From Larix kaempferi (lineage: Eukaryota > Streptophyta > Pinopsida > Pinales > Pinaceae), in contig BSBM01000096.1 of NCBI GenBank assembly GCA_027924585.1, forward strand, positions 7,625,501 to 7,689,500: a stretch of DNA of 64,000 nucleotides, given 5' to 3'. Positions 34,080 to 45,531 of the stretch are shown here, in pieces; positions within the stretch are counted from its first letter, which is position 1; each line of letters begins with the position of its first letter. The notes beneath the pieces are model-generated. The model was not told the DNA's origin and ran no database searches. It saw only the letters and a list, made by a program, of their open reading frames with translations. The position numbers and the translations under genes are program-made.

Positions 34080-36842
34080 ATGTCTTACTATTATGATGAA
34101 TCCTATGAGTACAATTCTTATGAGGAATATGCAGATGCTTATGAGCAATATGAAGCAGAATGTGAATGGTATGAGGAAGAGGTGCCATCATGCAACACTT
34201 CTTACAATTTCAAGAGAAATGGAGATTATTCTTATGACCTTAAATCTGATGAATATGAGTGTGTCACACCAACCAAGGATAATTCTATGAGTGAGTTCCA
34301 AAGATGGAGAGCAAAATATAAAACCTTGTCCCAACAATATCAAAAATATCAAGAATATCTTGCTTTTAGAAAAAATACACAAAATGCCATGTCTTTTGAG
34401 TACTATGCTGAACATGTTTTTGAAAATAGGCCCAAAAATGAAGATGTGGAGTTAGTGAAGAAAGGTTTATGCCCTTCTTGTAAAAACCCTTGGAGCGAGT
34501 ATCATATATGTGTGCATGAAATGATGTCCTCCTTGAGGAGAGCTTTTGAGATTTATTCAAGAAGAGATTCCAAATATATTGATCCTAAGGAAAACAAGGG
34601 GCAAAATGCATCAGCTTGCTTTAAGGAGCAAAAGGAAGAGACATCACAAGAGCATGAAGAAGATTCTATTGAAAATATGGAAGATCATTTCGAGACACCT
34701 TCTAGCTTAGACATGAACCAAAGAGCATCTACTGATGGATGCTTAAACTATGAAGGAGTACCTACTGATGGGTGCTCACACCTCTATGTTGGTGACATAG
34801 AGATCACTTTTGAAAGTGTTTCTATAAGTACAAGTTTCATTAAGCATGATAATGAAGACCTTGTAGCAGTTGAAGAAGAACCAAGATCAACTTCCCCATC
34901 ACCACTTGAGCTTCATGAAGTTGGTCCAAGCAAAATTGAAGAAGATGAGGAGGTTCATTTGCAAGAGCCTCATTTTCTTGAAGGGTCCTTAAAGATGAAT
35001 GAAAATAAGATCCAAGAGTCCCTCATCATTCTCCATGACACTCAAGCATTGGTGTCAAATTCTTGTTGGAGAGCTACTTCATTGGAGGAAACATCCTTCC
35101 TTGAAGACATGGAGAAGATTCAAAGAGCAATGTGCCACATCAAAGGTAATTTCATGTCTTTTCTTTTTGATAGAAACCATTTGTTTGAGCTTAATGAATT
35201 GTTACATGATGCATACTTGAAGAATAATGAGGATATTCATAAGCTCACAATTCAAAATGAGCAACTTCTTGAAAAGTTGCAAGATACTTGTTTTTCCTCC
35301 TATGTTTCAGATTTTCAAATGGTAGATTGTTTGGAGGATTCTCATGACATGGTGGATCATGAGAAATGTGAAAATTTGAATGTTCTTGATGTGTTTGAAG
35401 ATGAACTTGAAGAGATCCAAACACTTGATGTGGTGGAAGAGGAATTTGAATTGCCTCTTGATGAAGGTTATGCAATTTTTAAAGAAGAGCATGATTCCTC
35501 TACATTGGAACCAAACTATGACAAAGAGTTCACACTTTTGAAGGAGCTGCATGATACTACCCACATGGATCCTTCCCATGATGAAACTCCTGAACCTTTT
35601 GATCATTTGGGTGAGTTAGTACATTCTCCTACATCCTACAATTCCATGTTTTGCAGTATTAGTCTCAATGAAGTATGGGTGAAAGGGTTCTTTTTGATGG
35701 TACCACATGAGAAGTATGGAACTCCTAGATTTAACTTTTATGATGACATGGTTGGAGCACATTCTTATTCACATTTGCAGCAGCATAATTTATCACTTTA
35801 TGATGATTCACATCTACATGGATGCACCTATGATATGGATTTGAGTCACTTGAATACTCATGGTTTTTCTTGCTCAACACTGGGTTCATTTGATGTTAGA
35901 GGAACTTCATCCAACACTTGGATGAATCGATTTATGATGGGAGAACATTTTTGTTGGCAGCCACATACTTTGTTACATCTTTATGATTCTCACATTCATG
36001 GATGTATGGGTGAGACTTCTTTGAGTCATTTGAAGTCTCCTTGTTTTTTCTACTCATTATTTGGTTCAGATTCTAGTGGAGATTCTTCATTCACTTCTTG
36101 GATGAAAGAATACATGGATGAATATTTTGATGCATATCACATCCTTTTGGAGCAGCATTATAGGAAATGGGATCCTCACCTATGTCATTGGAGCAGATTT
36201 GATTGGTCACTTGAAGCTTGTATGCACTTGGAAAATGGTGGTCTACTTGCTTGGAGGTATAAGCATTTTCATGACTCTTTGATGAAGCATATCCTTGATG
36301 TACATTTTCATTATGTTGTTATGTACTTTGATGATATATATTTGGAACTAATGATGTTTGGAAGAATGCATACAAGAAAATGGGATCCAGGAATCCTCTT
36401 ATCTAATGGTGTAGGTTGGAGAGCACTCTTAATTGTTGGGGTGCAATACAAGCAATGGGACCCTGGAATAATTTTTGTCTCATTGGTTTCATTTTTTGGG
36501 GGGAAGCAAGCAGCATGGGAGATGGATTCCCCACTTAATAAAGTGATTTTAATAAGAGTAGTGCAGCAGCAAGCATGGTGGTTCCTCTCTAAAATATTCA
36601 TGGAAACTCAAAGACTCAAGGTTTGGCAATTCAATGGCAACTTCAAAGAATTATACAGAAAGCAGGTTCTTCAACACCCATGTTTGAAATTGCTTGAGGA
36701 CAAGCAATATTGGGAAGGGAGGATTTGTCATGTTCCAAATTTGGAATTGGGTCACAATGGCCTAATCACATTAGCCATATTCATTAGAGTTTGTAAAATT
36801 GATGTTAAGGGTCAAATAATTGCCAAGGAGGAAAATTACTAG
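34080..36842 (+). CDS. 920-aa ORF of unknown function in the non-autonomous LTR element
   Basis: An uninterrupted ORF from ATG 34080 fills the internal region and stops at TAG 36840-36842, 117 bp inside the 3' LTR. I recognise no known domain. The N-terminus is very rich in Tyr and Glu (MSYYYDESYEYNSYEEYADA). A Cys/His cluster at residues 131-146 (CPSCKNPWSEYHICVH) could bind zinc. The middle is acidic with many Glu/Asp-His pairs. The C-terminal third has an internal duplication (YDDSHLHGCTYDMDLSHL and YDSHIHGCMGETSLSHL, about 60 residues apart) and three KWDP/QWDP motifs. A long open frame in a fairly young element suggests it was functional at insertion. A Gag-like packaging role is one possibility, not shown. 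Confidence 0.75.
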   Translation: MSYYYDESYEYNSYEEYADAYEQYEAECEWYEEEVPSCNTSYNFKRNGDYSYDLKSDEYECVTPTKDNSMSEFQRWRAKYKTLSQQYQKYQEYLAFRKNTQNAMSFEYYAEHVFENRPKNEDVELVKKGLCPSCKNPWSEYHICVHEMMSSLRRAFEIYSRRDSKYIDPKENKGQNASACFKEQKEETSQEHEEDSIENMEDHFETPSSLDMNQRASTDGCLNYEGVPTDGCSHLYVGDIEITFESVSISTSFIKHDNEDLVAVEEEPRSTSPSPLELHEVGPSKIEEDEEVHLQEPHFLEGSLKMNENKIQESLIILHDTQALVSNSCWRATSLEETSFLEDMEKIQRAMCHIKGNFMSFLFDRNHLFELNELLHDAYLKNNEDIHKLTIQNEQLLEKLQDTCFSSYVSDFQMVDCLEDSHDMVDHEKCENLNVLDVFEDELEEIQTLDVVEEEFELPLDEGYAIFKEEHDSSTLEPNYDKEFTLLKELHDTTHMDPSHDETPEPFDHLGELVHSPTSYNSMFCSISLNEVWVKGFFLMVPHEKYGTPRFNFYDDMVGAHSYSHLQQHNLSLYDDSHLHGCTYDMDLSHLNTHGFSCSTLGSFDVRGTSSNTWMNRFMMGEHFCWQPHTLLHLYDSHIHGCMGETSLSHLKSPCFFYSLFGSDSSGDSSFTSWMKEYMDEYFDAYHILLEQHYRKWDPHLCHWSRFDWSLEACMHLENGGLLAWRYKHFHDSLMKHILDVHFHYVVMYFDDIYLELMMFGRMHTRKWDPGILLSNGVGWRALLIVGVQYKQWDPGIIFVSLVSFFGGKQAAWEMDSPLNKVILIRVVQQQAWWFLSKIFMETQRLKVWQFNGNFKELYRKQVLQHPCLKLLEDKQYWEGRICHVPNLELGHNGLITLAIFIRVCKIDVKGQIIAKEENY

Positions 36843-38748
36843 TTTCCTAGGTTTGGGGTGGAAGCTTTGGGATTTGGAATAAGGCGGATAATAAATGATG
36901 TTTAGACATTAGAAGGGTTCAAGTATTTAATAAATAGAGTGAATAAAGAAATTCAAGAGAAATCCTAAGTGACAAATGGTTTTGGAGACATATGGAGGAT
37001 GTGGGACCCACACTAGCTTGATTTTTCATAATACATGGTATCTCTCTTTTGCAAATTCGAATTAATGGGAATGTGAACACTCTTGGGTGAGTTGGTAAGT
37101 CATAAAACATGTCATTGAGCATCTTAGGTCTAATTTGGAAGGATTGGTAACCTCCATGGAAGATAAAGAGTCAAAGTGGAAGTTTGTGGACACTTGGGCT
37201 AGATTCCCTAGCCCCTATGACACCAATGATGGAGCATCTATGAAAACTATGACAAATTGCAGACCTGACCTCTGACATCTGACCACTATGACATGTCAGC
37301 CCCAAAAATAGGCTCAAAGAAGGCGAATTTGGGAGTGGAAGAATCCAAAGAGACTCAAAATCGAATTTGGGAGAAGATGGAAGGTTGGAACTAGGAGACA
37401 AGTGGCAAATGTGGAATATTTCCTAAATGAAAATCTGTTGAATCTATTGAGAGGATTTCGACCCTTAGAAGGATAATGTTGGTTATAAAATTTAGAAATG
37501 AAGTATGAGAATAGCTTTTTATCATTTGTAGAATTTGCAATTGCATTTGTGAAGAGGGAGAGCTAGTGGATGACTAGTTTCTTGCCTTAGCCAATTTCGA
37601 GGGTGAAAGATTCCCATCCAAGTTGGCAATTGGAAAGGCCATTCAGACCTTTCATTTGGAGACTTAATGGAGTCTTTATTTGCAGGTTTAAGCTACAGGG
37701 CAGCTCATGGTTTCTTCTATTGCAGCTCGCTCCTTCAACCATTTCCAATTTTGATGGCATATTCTTGATCCTTGAGGGAGGGCGTTTTTGGTGAGCTATT
37801 GTACTCTTTGGGGGAGCTTATAATGCCTCATTTATTTTGTAATATGAAGTAAATACTCTGTTCTTCATCTCCAAAAAGTTTCAGGTCGAAATTCCAAGTA
37901 GAAATGTATAAATCTCATTTTTAATGGAAGAACAATGCCATTTCCCCACTACCTTGTTGTGAGCCAATGTATTGATGATGATTTCGAATGAATGGATGAT
38001 TCTCTGATATATTTGTGATAAATATACTACCATGGATGTATTATACAAGTTTCATGTACTGTACTTGAGCATTTGAAGCATTTTTACTCAGTTTAATTGC
38101 ATTGGGAGAAGAAATAGTGCCATTTCCCCAAGGGTCGAATTGGGGATTTTTGCAATTGAATTGGAGAGGGTGAGAACAGTTGTAATAAACCATTAATGGT
38201 GCATATGAGACCTTAATAACATACTTAACACATTACATACCTCTGTTCATAAATTTGAGTGGGTTTGGAGGCATTTGGGAAGCCATTGTCAGTACTTACC
38301 TTAGGGGGATTTGAACCCCAAATTACTAGTAAAATTGCATACTTGGTCCAGAATCTATAAGAGAGTTTGCAGAGGTATTTTGGTGGCCATATGTTGTCCC
38401 TGAACATCATATTCAATTCCTAATATCATTCATAAACCTTCCTTGAATATTTGAAGGCATTTGGAGTCAATTTGAGACCTAGAGACCAATACTAGTCAAA
38501 GGGAAATCACTAGTAAAGTTACCTACATTGACCAGAATTGAAAGAGTATTTGCAGAAGTGTTTTAAAGGTACACATGCATCCATGAAACACATATTTATG
38601 TTCTAATATCATTCATATACCTTCTCAGAAGATTTGGGATCATTTGGGGCAAATTTGGGACCTAGAGATCGAAACTAGTCAAAGATCGAACCAAGGAAAA
38701 AAGTGGAAAATTGCAATTTTAATAAAATTCCTAATAAGGGACATTACA
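36726..38748 (+). repeat. 3' LTR of the nested non-autonomous element
   Basis: 2023 bp, nearly identical to the LTR at 31991-34013. It is preceded by the purine-rich tract at about 36713-36724 and followed by target-site copy GTAGG at 38749-38753 and the rest of the interrupted copia LTR. Confidence 0.95.
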
Positions 38749-38773
38749 GTAGGTCACTGGGCAAAAAGGTGAG

Positions 38774-38782
38774 TATAAATAG
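38774..38782 (+). promoter_or_regulatory. TATA box of the copia 5' LTR
   Basis: TATAAATAG in the context GTGAGTATAAATAGAGATAG, repeated at the same place in the 3' LTR (about 45786-45794). The nested element entered only about 25 bp upstream, so in the 5' LTR this box is separated from its original upstream sequence. Confidence 0.7.
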
Positions 38783-39127
38783 AGATAGGAGATCTCTATT
38801 TTACTCACCCGGAAAAGCAACTATCTCTCTCTCTGAAAAGTGGCGCACTAGTGAGGAGGAGGAGGACCATCTTCTAGGAGACTATCTCAGTGTTATTTGG
38901 TTGTATTTTGGTTGAGCCATTGCTCTCTCTATCTCTGAGGAAGTTGTGGGGTTTTTCACCTTAGGGTTTTCCCCACGGAAACTCTGTGTCTCTTGTCTCT
39001 ATGCTTTTGATTCTTGTGATGCTTGTGATGCTTGTCATATTATGATTCTCATGCCTTGATATACTGTAGATGTTATTCTCTCAGCAAAGATTTTATAGTA
39101 TTGTGATTTAATACTAAAAATTTAACA

Positions 39128-39140
39128 TGGTATCAGAGCT
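39128..39140 (+). promoter_or_regulatory. Primer-binding site of the copia element
   Basis: TGGTATCAGAGCT directly follows the 5' LTR end (...AATTTAACA) and complements the 3' end of initiator tRNA-Met. A leader of about 560 bp without long frames separates it from the gag start. Confidence 0.9.
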
Positions 39141-39701
39141 TAACTGAGAAGAAGACATTTTGCAGTGACGGAAGCTTGTATTCCTTGTTTATTGGGTTTC
39201 TCTCCACAGATTTTTGAAATTCAGTATAGTAGATTGGATCTACTCATCAAGGCGCATCTATCTGTCCAATCAGAATTCAGTTCCGAGCATTTTCAGATTT
39301 GGCCCTAAAAATTAGGGTTTCCACAAAAATAGGAATTTCTGGAAACGGAAGGCACAGCTGGAAGCTCCTTGAAAAAATCGAAGGTTTGAGCTTTGGATCG
39401 AGATTTTTGGCTGGGTAGATCTCCGGGAAACTAAAACCCTAATTCAGGGCTCTCCTTAGTGAACCCGGGAGGACAAAAAGGCAATTTTGAAGGGCAAGAC
39501 CTTGCTGATCTCAAATTCTAAATGTACTAGGCTGATCAGCTCTCCAAGGCGCATATTTCTATCCTTTCGGAATTTTGAAATTCACATTTTGAATTTTTAG
39601 GGTTTCTCTGACAAACCCTAATCCGGGACCAGATCCAGTTTTCAGCACTTCAAGTGGTAAGTACTAAATCTTTTCTATTTTCATTTGAAGTACTCTTAAA
39701 G

Positions 39702-42135
39702 ATGTCCCTCCACACTAAGCTTGAGGATAAGCTTGAAGGGGCTGATAACTTCCGAGCCTGGAAGTATAGGATTGGGTTAATCCTAGAAGAGAATGAGTTG
39801 GACTCATATGTGAAAGAAGACATCCCTATCCCAGAGGATGAAGAAGCCAAGGCATTGCACAAGAAGAACTTCGTCAAGGCAAAGAGAATCATTGCTGATT
39901 CTATCAAAGACCATCTCATTCCTCATGTGTCTTCTCTTAAGACACCCAAAGAGATGTTTGAATCTTTGACCAAGCTATTTGAAGGAAAGAACATAAATCG
40001 GAAGATGACCCTGCGGAACCAATTGAAAGCAGTGAAGTTTCAAAATGGAGAAACCATTCAATCTTACTTTTCAAGGGTCTCCCAGATCAAGGAACAATTA
40101 GAAGCAGTAGATGAAATGGTGGAGAATGGTGAAGTGGTGATGACCACTCTAAATGGGCTACCCAGGTCATGGGATTCCTTTATTCAAGGAATTTGTGCAA
40201 GGAAGAAGTTGATCTCATTCAGTAGACTTCGGGAAAAATGCTCTCAAGAAGAAGCTAGACTTATAGCTCGTGAAGAAAAAATGGGAGGTGAAGATCAAGC
40301 TCTTGCAACTCACACCAAAAGAAGCAAAGCCAAGAAGGATCACTCTCGCCACAATAGATCCTATAAAAAGAACAAGAAAGACCTAAGATGCTTCACATGC
40401 AATGAGAAGGGTCACTTTGCTTCAGATTGTCCCAAGAACAAAAGGGATAATAACAACAACTCCAGTAAGAAGAAGAAGGGCAGCAAAAGAAGGTTTCATG
40501 CTCATGCTGCCGAAGATGATGAACCTCCAAAGAAGAAGGCTAGGGAAGAAAGTGATAGTGATGATGACTCATCAAGTGAAGAAGAGTATGTTCTGATCTC
40601 TGCTCTCACAGGTACTATTTCTCATGGTTGTAATGATTGGTTGATTGATAGTGGGGCCTCCAAACACATGACTGGGTTCAAGGAATCTTTTGTGAACCTT
40701 TATGAACAGGAATCACCCCATAAGGTGAAACTTGGGGATGATTATCAATATCCAATCAAAGGAAGTGGTGAAGCCTCCTACAACCTAGATTCTGGAAAAT
40801 CATTGAATATGAAAGAAGTATTGTATGTACCTGGACTCAAGAAGAACTTACTCTCCATTTCTGCATTGGATGCAAAAGGTATGAGGGTTGCATTTGTGGA
40901 TGGCCAAGTCCTAATGTGGCCAAAGGGAAAGAACATAGATGATGCAGTAGTGATTGGAGAGCAAGAGGGAGGCTTGTATAAATTGAAGGGACAACCTGAA
41001 CATGCCATGGTACATGAATCCATGGAGCCAAGTGAACTTTGGCATAGAAGACTTGCTCATATGCACTATAGGGAACTTCCAATTACAAGCAAGGCAGTAG
41101 AGGGTCTTCCTGAAATCAAGACCAAACATGAAGGTGTTTGCAAAGGATGTGCAAAAGGAAAGAACAATAAGAAGGCTTTCCCAAGCAGTGAAAGCAAGGC
41201 AAAAGACATTCTGAAAATCATCCACTCAGATGTATGTGGCCCCATGTCATCCAGTTCCCTAAGTGGGTATGTTTACTATGTATCATTTATTGATGACTTC
41301 TCCAGAAAGACTTGGGTATACTTCTTGAAAGGTAAAGATGAGGTGCTTGACAAATTCAAGGAATTCAAAAACTTGATGGAGAATCAAACTGACAAGAAGA
41401 TCAAAACATTCAGATCCAACAATGGTGGAGAATTCACCTCAAATGACTTCAAGAAACTTTGCAGTGATTCAGGGATTAAGAGGGAGTTGACCGCTCCTTA
41501 TAATCCTCAACAAAATGGAGTTGCAGAAAGGAAGAACAGAACTATCATGGAAGCAGCAAGGGCAATGTTGCATTATCAAGATCTTCCTATGCATCTATGG
41601 GCAGAAGCAGCCAGAACAGCTGTATACGAGCAAAAAAGAACACCCCACAAGATATTGGACAAGAAGACACCAGAAGAGGTCTTTTCTGGTAAGAGACCTG
41701 AAGTCAGCCATCTCAGAATATTTGGTTGTCCAGTATATACTCATGTCCCAAAAGAGAAGAGGACTAAACTAGATCCTTCAGGAAAGAAGGGCATCTTTGT
41801 GGGTTATAGTGAAAGCTCGAAGGCTTACAGAATATACTTTCCAGGATTCAAGAAGATTGATGTCAGCAGGGATGTAACATTTGATGAAAACTCAGCATTC
41901 ATCAAATCAAGGAAGGCACCTACCGAAGTTTATGAAGAACCTAAGGAAACAAGATTTCAGGACACTACCATGACTAAAGCAGTTCCAGAAGTTGTTCGTG
42001 AGTTTGAAGATCCACAAGAACCTGTAGATACACCCCGTGAGGATAACTCTCACAAGAGGAAACCTATATGGGCTAGAGAGCTCATTCATGATGCAGAAAG
42101 ATTTGGCATTACACAGAGCAAAGAAGAGAACCAGA
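39702..42135 (+). pseudogene. copia gag-protease-integrase
   Basis: ATG 39702 gives MSLHTKLEDKLEGADNFRAW, a usual copia Gag start. In order follow Gag, the zinc knuckle CFTCNEKGHFASDCP (from about 40390), protease with WLIDSGASKHMTG (about 40639), the pre-integrase zinc motif (LWHRRLAHMHY...CKGCAKGK) and integrase. The first catalytic Asp is in HSDVCGP (41229-41231). The second, normally RSDNGGEF, is RSNNGGEF (AAC at 41418-41420), which should kill catalysis. The Glu region NPQQNGVAERKNRT is kept. The frame runs into a stop at 42165 after a shift near 42115-42135, beyond which the next frame carries on. It would package RNA, process the polyprotein and insert the cDNA. Confidence 0.9.
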
Positions 42136-42858
42136 TCACACACCAGTTATGTTGCCTTACTCTGTGACATTATGAACAAAGAGCCTTCCAGTTATGAAAA
42201 GGCAGCAGAAAAGAAAGAATGGAAGGATGCTATGGTTGAGGAATACCAATCAATAATGAAGAATGATGTTTGGGATGTTGTCCCAAGACCTAAAGAGAAG
42301 TCTGTTGTGACTTCCAAGTGGATCTACAAAATCAAGCATGCTGCAGATGGCAGTGTGGAAAAATACAAAGCAAGATTCGTAGCTTGTGGTTTCTCTCAAA
42401 AAGAAGGAATAGATTATGAAAAAACCTTTGCACCTATAGCCAGGTATACTTCTATCAGAACAGTGCTTGCCCTGGCTGCAGCAATGAAATGGAAAATACA
42501 CCAGATGGATGTCAAGACTGCTTTCCTGAATGGTGTAGTAGAAGAGGAAGTATATGTGGAACAACCACTCGATTTTGAAATACATGACAGGGAGTCATAT
42601 GTGTGCAGATTGAAGAAAGCCTTGTATGGCTTGAAGCAAGCTCCCAGAACTTGGTATGGTAGGATGGACAGTTTTCTATCTAGCTTGGGCTTTACCAAGA
42701 GTAAAGCAGATTCCAACCTTTACTACAAGGTTGAGGAAGGGAATCCAGTGATTCTACTCCTGTATGTGGATGACCTATTTGTGACAGGAGATGACAGACT
42801 GATTGCAGATACTAAGAGGAAGCTTGCAGCTGAATTCGATATGAAGATTTGGGAATGA
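42115..42858 (+). pseudogene. copia reverse transcriptase, N-terminal and catalytic part
   Basis: From the frameshift the protein continues as SHTSYVALLCDIMNKEPSSY, VTSKWIYKIKHAADGSVEKY, IHQMDVKTAFLNGVVEEEVY and LKKALYGLKQAPRTWY to LLLYVDDLFVTGDD (YVDD at 42762-42773), the intact RT catalytic core. The frame then ends at a stop (42856-42858). One missing base in ATGAAGATTTGGGA (42841-42854) accounts for it, because the next frame continues directly with GMMHYFLGMEVW. Confidence 0.9.
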
Positions 42859-43724
42859 TGCACTATTTCCTAGGTATGGAGGTGTGGCAGAATGCAGGTG
42901 GGATCTTCCTTGGTCAAGGGAAGTACACAGTAGATATCCTGAAGAGATTCGGGATGATGGATTGCAAGGCCATGGCCACACCGATGGCATCGAATCTGAA
43001 GCTTCTTTGTGATGCTTCATCTGAGCCAGTTAATGTCTCTATGTATCGTCAGATGATTGGGTCCTTGATGTACCTGATGAACACAAGACCAGACATTTGC
43101 TTTGCTGTGAACACATTGAGCCAGTTCCTGACGGATCCGAGGAGTGTTCACCTGGTTGCTGTAAAGCATGTTCTGAGGTACCTGAAGGGTACAGTGGATT
43201 GTGGGCTCAGGTATGAGGCGAATCAAAAGTTTAACCTACAGGGTTATGTTGATTCAGATTGGGCTGGCAGTGCTGCAGATAGGAAGAGCACATCTGGGTT
43301 TTGCTTCAGTATGGGATCAGGTGTGATCTCTTGGTTTAGTAGGAAGCAGTCCTGCGTAGCACTGAGTACAGCTGAAGCAGAGTATGTTGCAGCCTGTTCA
43401 GCTAGTTGTGAGGCAGTATGGCTACGGAAGCTACTGTCTGAGTTATTTGATCTCCCGTTGGAGGCTACTGGTATCTTCTGTGATAACCAAAGTTGTGTGA
43501 AGCTGTCCGAGAACCCAGTGTTTCATGACAGGTCGAAACACATAGAGATCAAATATCACTATATCAGGGATATGGTACAGAGAGGAGCTGTGAAGCTCCT
43601 GTATGTTGCGACAGACGAGCAGATTGCCGATGTGCTGACGAAGCCACTAGCCAGAGTGAAGTTCGAGTACTTCAGAGAGAGGCTTGGCATTCTTCAGATC
43701 GAGGACACTTCGAGGAAGAAGTGA
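42852..43724 (+). pseudogene. copia RT C-terminus and RNase H
   Basis: This continues the polyprotein after the one-base deletion: GMMHYFLGMEVWQ, QGKYTVDILKRFGMMDCKAM, MIGSLMYLMNTRPDICFAV, then RNase H with GYVDSDWAGSAADRKSTSG, ALSTAEAEYVAACSA, FCDNQSCVKLSENP and HIEIKYHYIRD. The Asp/Glu/Asp residues of RNase H are present. The frame ends at a stop at 43722-43724 after EDTSRKK, the natural end of a copia polyprotein. It has no start of its own and is readable only as part of the broken pol. Confidence 0.9.
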
Positions 43725-43845
43725 TGGACACATTTGCTAAAGCCATTCCAAGCATGTTGGAAGGAGGATCCTTCACATGGCTGTGGATGTAAGCACTGGA
43801 TGATGAGCATCAGGATGATGTTCTGGTTTCTGCTTGATATGATCT

Positions 43846-45300
43846 GTTGGATCATTTTTATGTATGTATGTACACATCATGTTGGATGCTTGATATGATC
43901 AGTTGGATCATTTTTATGTATGTATGTACGCATCATGTTGGATGCTGGATATGATCAGTATGATCATTTTTATGAATGTATGTATGCATCATGTTGGATG
44001 ATGGATATGATCAGTTGGATCATGTGTACGTATTTTGTATATGCATCATGTTGGATGCTTGGACCATGTATCTGTATATGTATCAGGTGGATACATTGTA
44101 TGATCAGGTGGATCATGTATGATGATATGTATCATGTATTTGTATTTGTATCAGGTGGATACATTGATGATCAGGAGGATCATGTATGATGATATGTATC
44201 AGGTAGATACTTGGTATGCATCAGGTAGATGCATTGATGATCAGGAGGATCATGTATGATGATATGTATCAGGTAGATACTTGGTATGCATCAGGTAGAT
44301 GCATTGATGATCAGGAGGATCATGTATGATGATATGTATCATGTATTTGTATCAGGTGGATACATTAATGATCAGGAGGATCATGTATGATGATATGTAT
44401 TAGGTAGATACTTGGTATGCATCAGGTAGATGCATTGATGATCAGGTGGATCATGCAGCAGGATGTTGCAGTGATGATCAGGATGATCATAGATGACAAG
44501 CTTCAAGATGTTGCTCCAGATGACATGCAGTAGGATGTTGCAGTGATGATCAGGATGATCATAGATGACGAGCTTCAGGATGTTGCTCCAGATGACATGC
44601 AGCAGGATGTTGCAGTGATGATCAGGATGATCATAGATGACGAGCTTCAGGATGTTTCTCCAGATGACATGCAGCAGGACGTTGCAGTGATGATGATCAG
44701 GATGATCATGGATACATTAGGATGATGTATGGTGAGTATCAGGTTGATACTCTGTGGCCATGGATCAGGTTGTGCAGATGAGCATGTAATCCGGTGCCCT
44801 AGGAGATTTGCATATGGTCTTTCGAGGTTTTGCCTATGGCATGTAATTCGGTGCCCTGGGACATCTAGCAAATGCTCTTTCGAGGTTTTTCTCTGGGAGG
44901 ACATGTAATTCGGTGCCCTGGGAGATCTGCAGATAGTATTTCGAGGTTTTGCCTATGGCATGTAATTCGGTTCCCTGGGATATCTGGCAGATGCTCTTTC
45001 GAGGTTTTGTCCTATGGCATGTAATTCGTTTCCCTGGGAGATCCGATAGGTTGGGCTGTGTGCCCGTAATCAGTCCTGGGATGCTCTTGCGAGGTTTTTC
45101 CATGACCACATGTAATTCGTTTCCTTGGGATATCCTATAGGTAGAGCTGTGTGCTCGTAACAGCCTGGGATGCTCTTGCGAGGTTTTGTGGTGAGGTCAC
45201 ATGTAATTCGGTGCCCTGGGAGATCCTATAGGTAGAGTTGTGTGCTCGTAACAGCCTGGGATGCTCTTTTGAGGTTTTGTGACGCACGTAATAAGTCCTG
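43846..45300. repeat. Three consecutive tandem-repeat families in the copia 3' region
   Basis: Between the pol stop and the 3' LTR lie three arrays. (a) 43846-44460: GATCAGTTGGATCATTTTTATG type, then GATCAGGAGGATCATGTATG and ATGCATCAGGTAGATGCATT units of about 60-70 bp. (b) 44455-44715: a ~72-bp unit with GATGTTGCAGTGATGATCAG and TAGATGACGAGCTTCAGGAT, about three and a half copies. (c) 44785-45300: a ~60-70-bp unit with CATGTAATTCGGTGCCCTGG and TTTCGAGGTTTT, seven or eight copies. Apparent frames across (b) are repeat-derived. No protein is recognised. Confidence 0.85.
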
Positions 45301-45531
45301 AGGATTCCACAGTATGGCCAGTGATGATGAAGACCTGCAGGTGGTGAGCCTACATCCAGTATGAAAAAGGACTGGCTCTGTAGAACTTCCTATGACGAGT
45401 AGAGTCATAGATTGGTTGAGATAGTAGCAGCAGTGACGATGATGATGACGATGCATCGATGATGATGATCCAGAGAAGAAGACTTGTCTAGCAGATCTGT
45501 GTCGAGAAATACCTTCCTAGTTAAGAGGGAG

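Larger units (their letters stand above)
31991..38748 (+). mobile_element. Non-autonomous (LARD-like) LTR retrotransposon nested in the copia 5' LTR
   Basis: LTRs of 2023 bp each (31991-34013 and 36726-38748) begin TGTCATGT and end GGGACATTACA. Target-site duplication GTAGG lies at 31986-31990 and 38749-38753. The internal region is only 2712 bp: PBS TGGTATCAGAGC at 34015, one long ORF, and a purine-rich tract (GGGAAGGGAGGA) before the 3' LTR. No protease, RT, RNase H or integrase motif is present, so it must use enzymes from other elements. LTR differences number about 25-30 by eye (about 1.3%). It sits upstream of the copia TATA box and so splits the copia U3. Confidence 0.95.

Noticed and set aside
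34009-36601. Several minus-strand and alternative-frame ORFs of 60-100 codons
   Set aside because: Shadows of the 920-aa plus-strand ORF.
44543-45140. Short ORFs with repeated peptides (DDELQDVAPDDMQQDV, GTELHAIG types)
   Set aside because: Translations of tandem repeats (b) and (c) in the copia 3' region; no sign of being genes.
43846-45300. CRISPR-like repeat array
   Set aside because: Direct repeats without unique spacers of constant size, inside a plant retrotransposon; ordinary tandem repeats.
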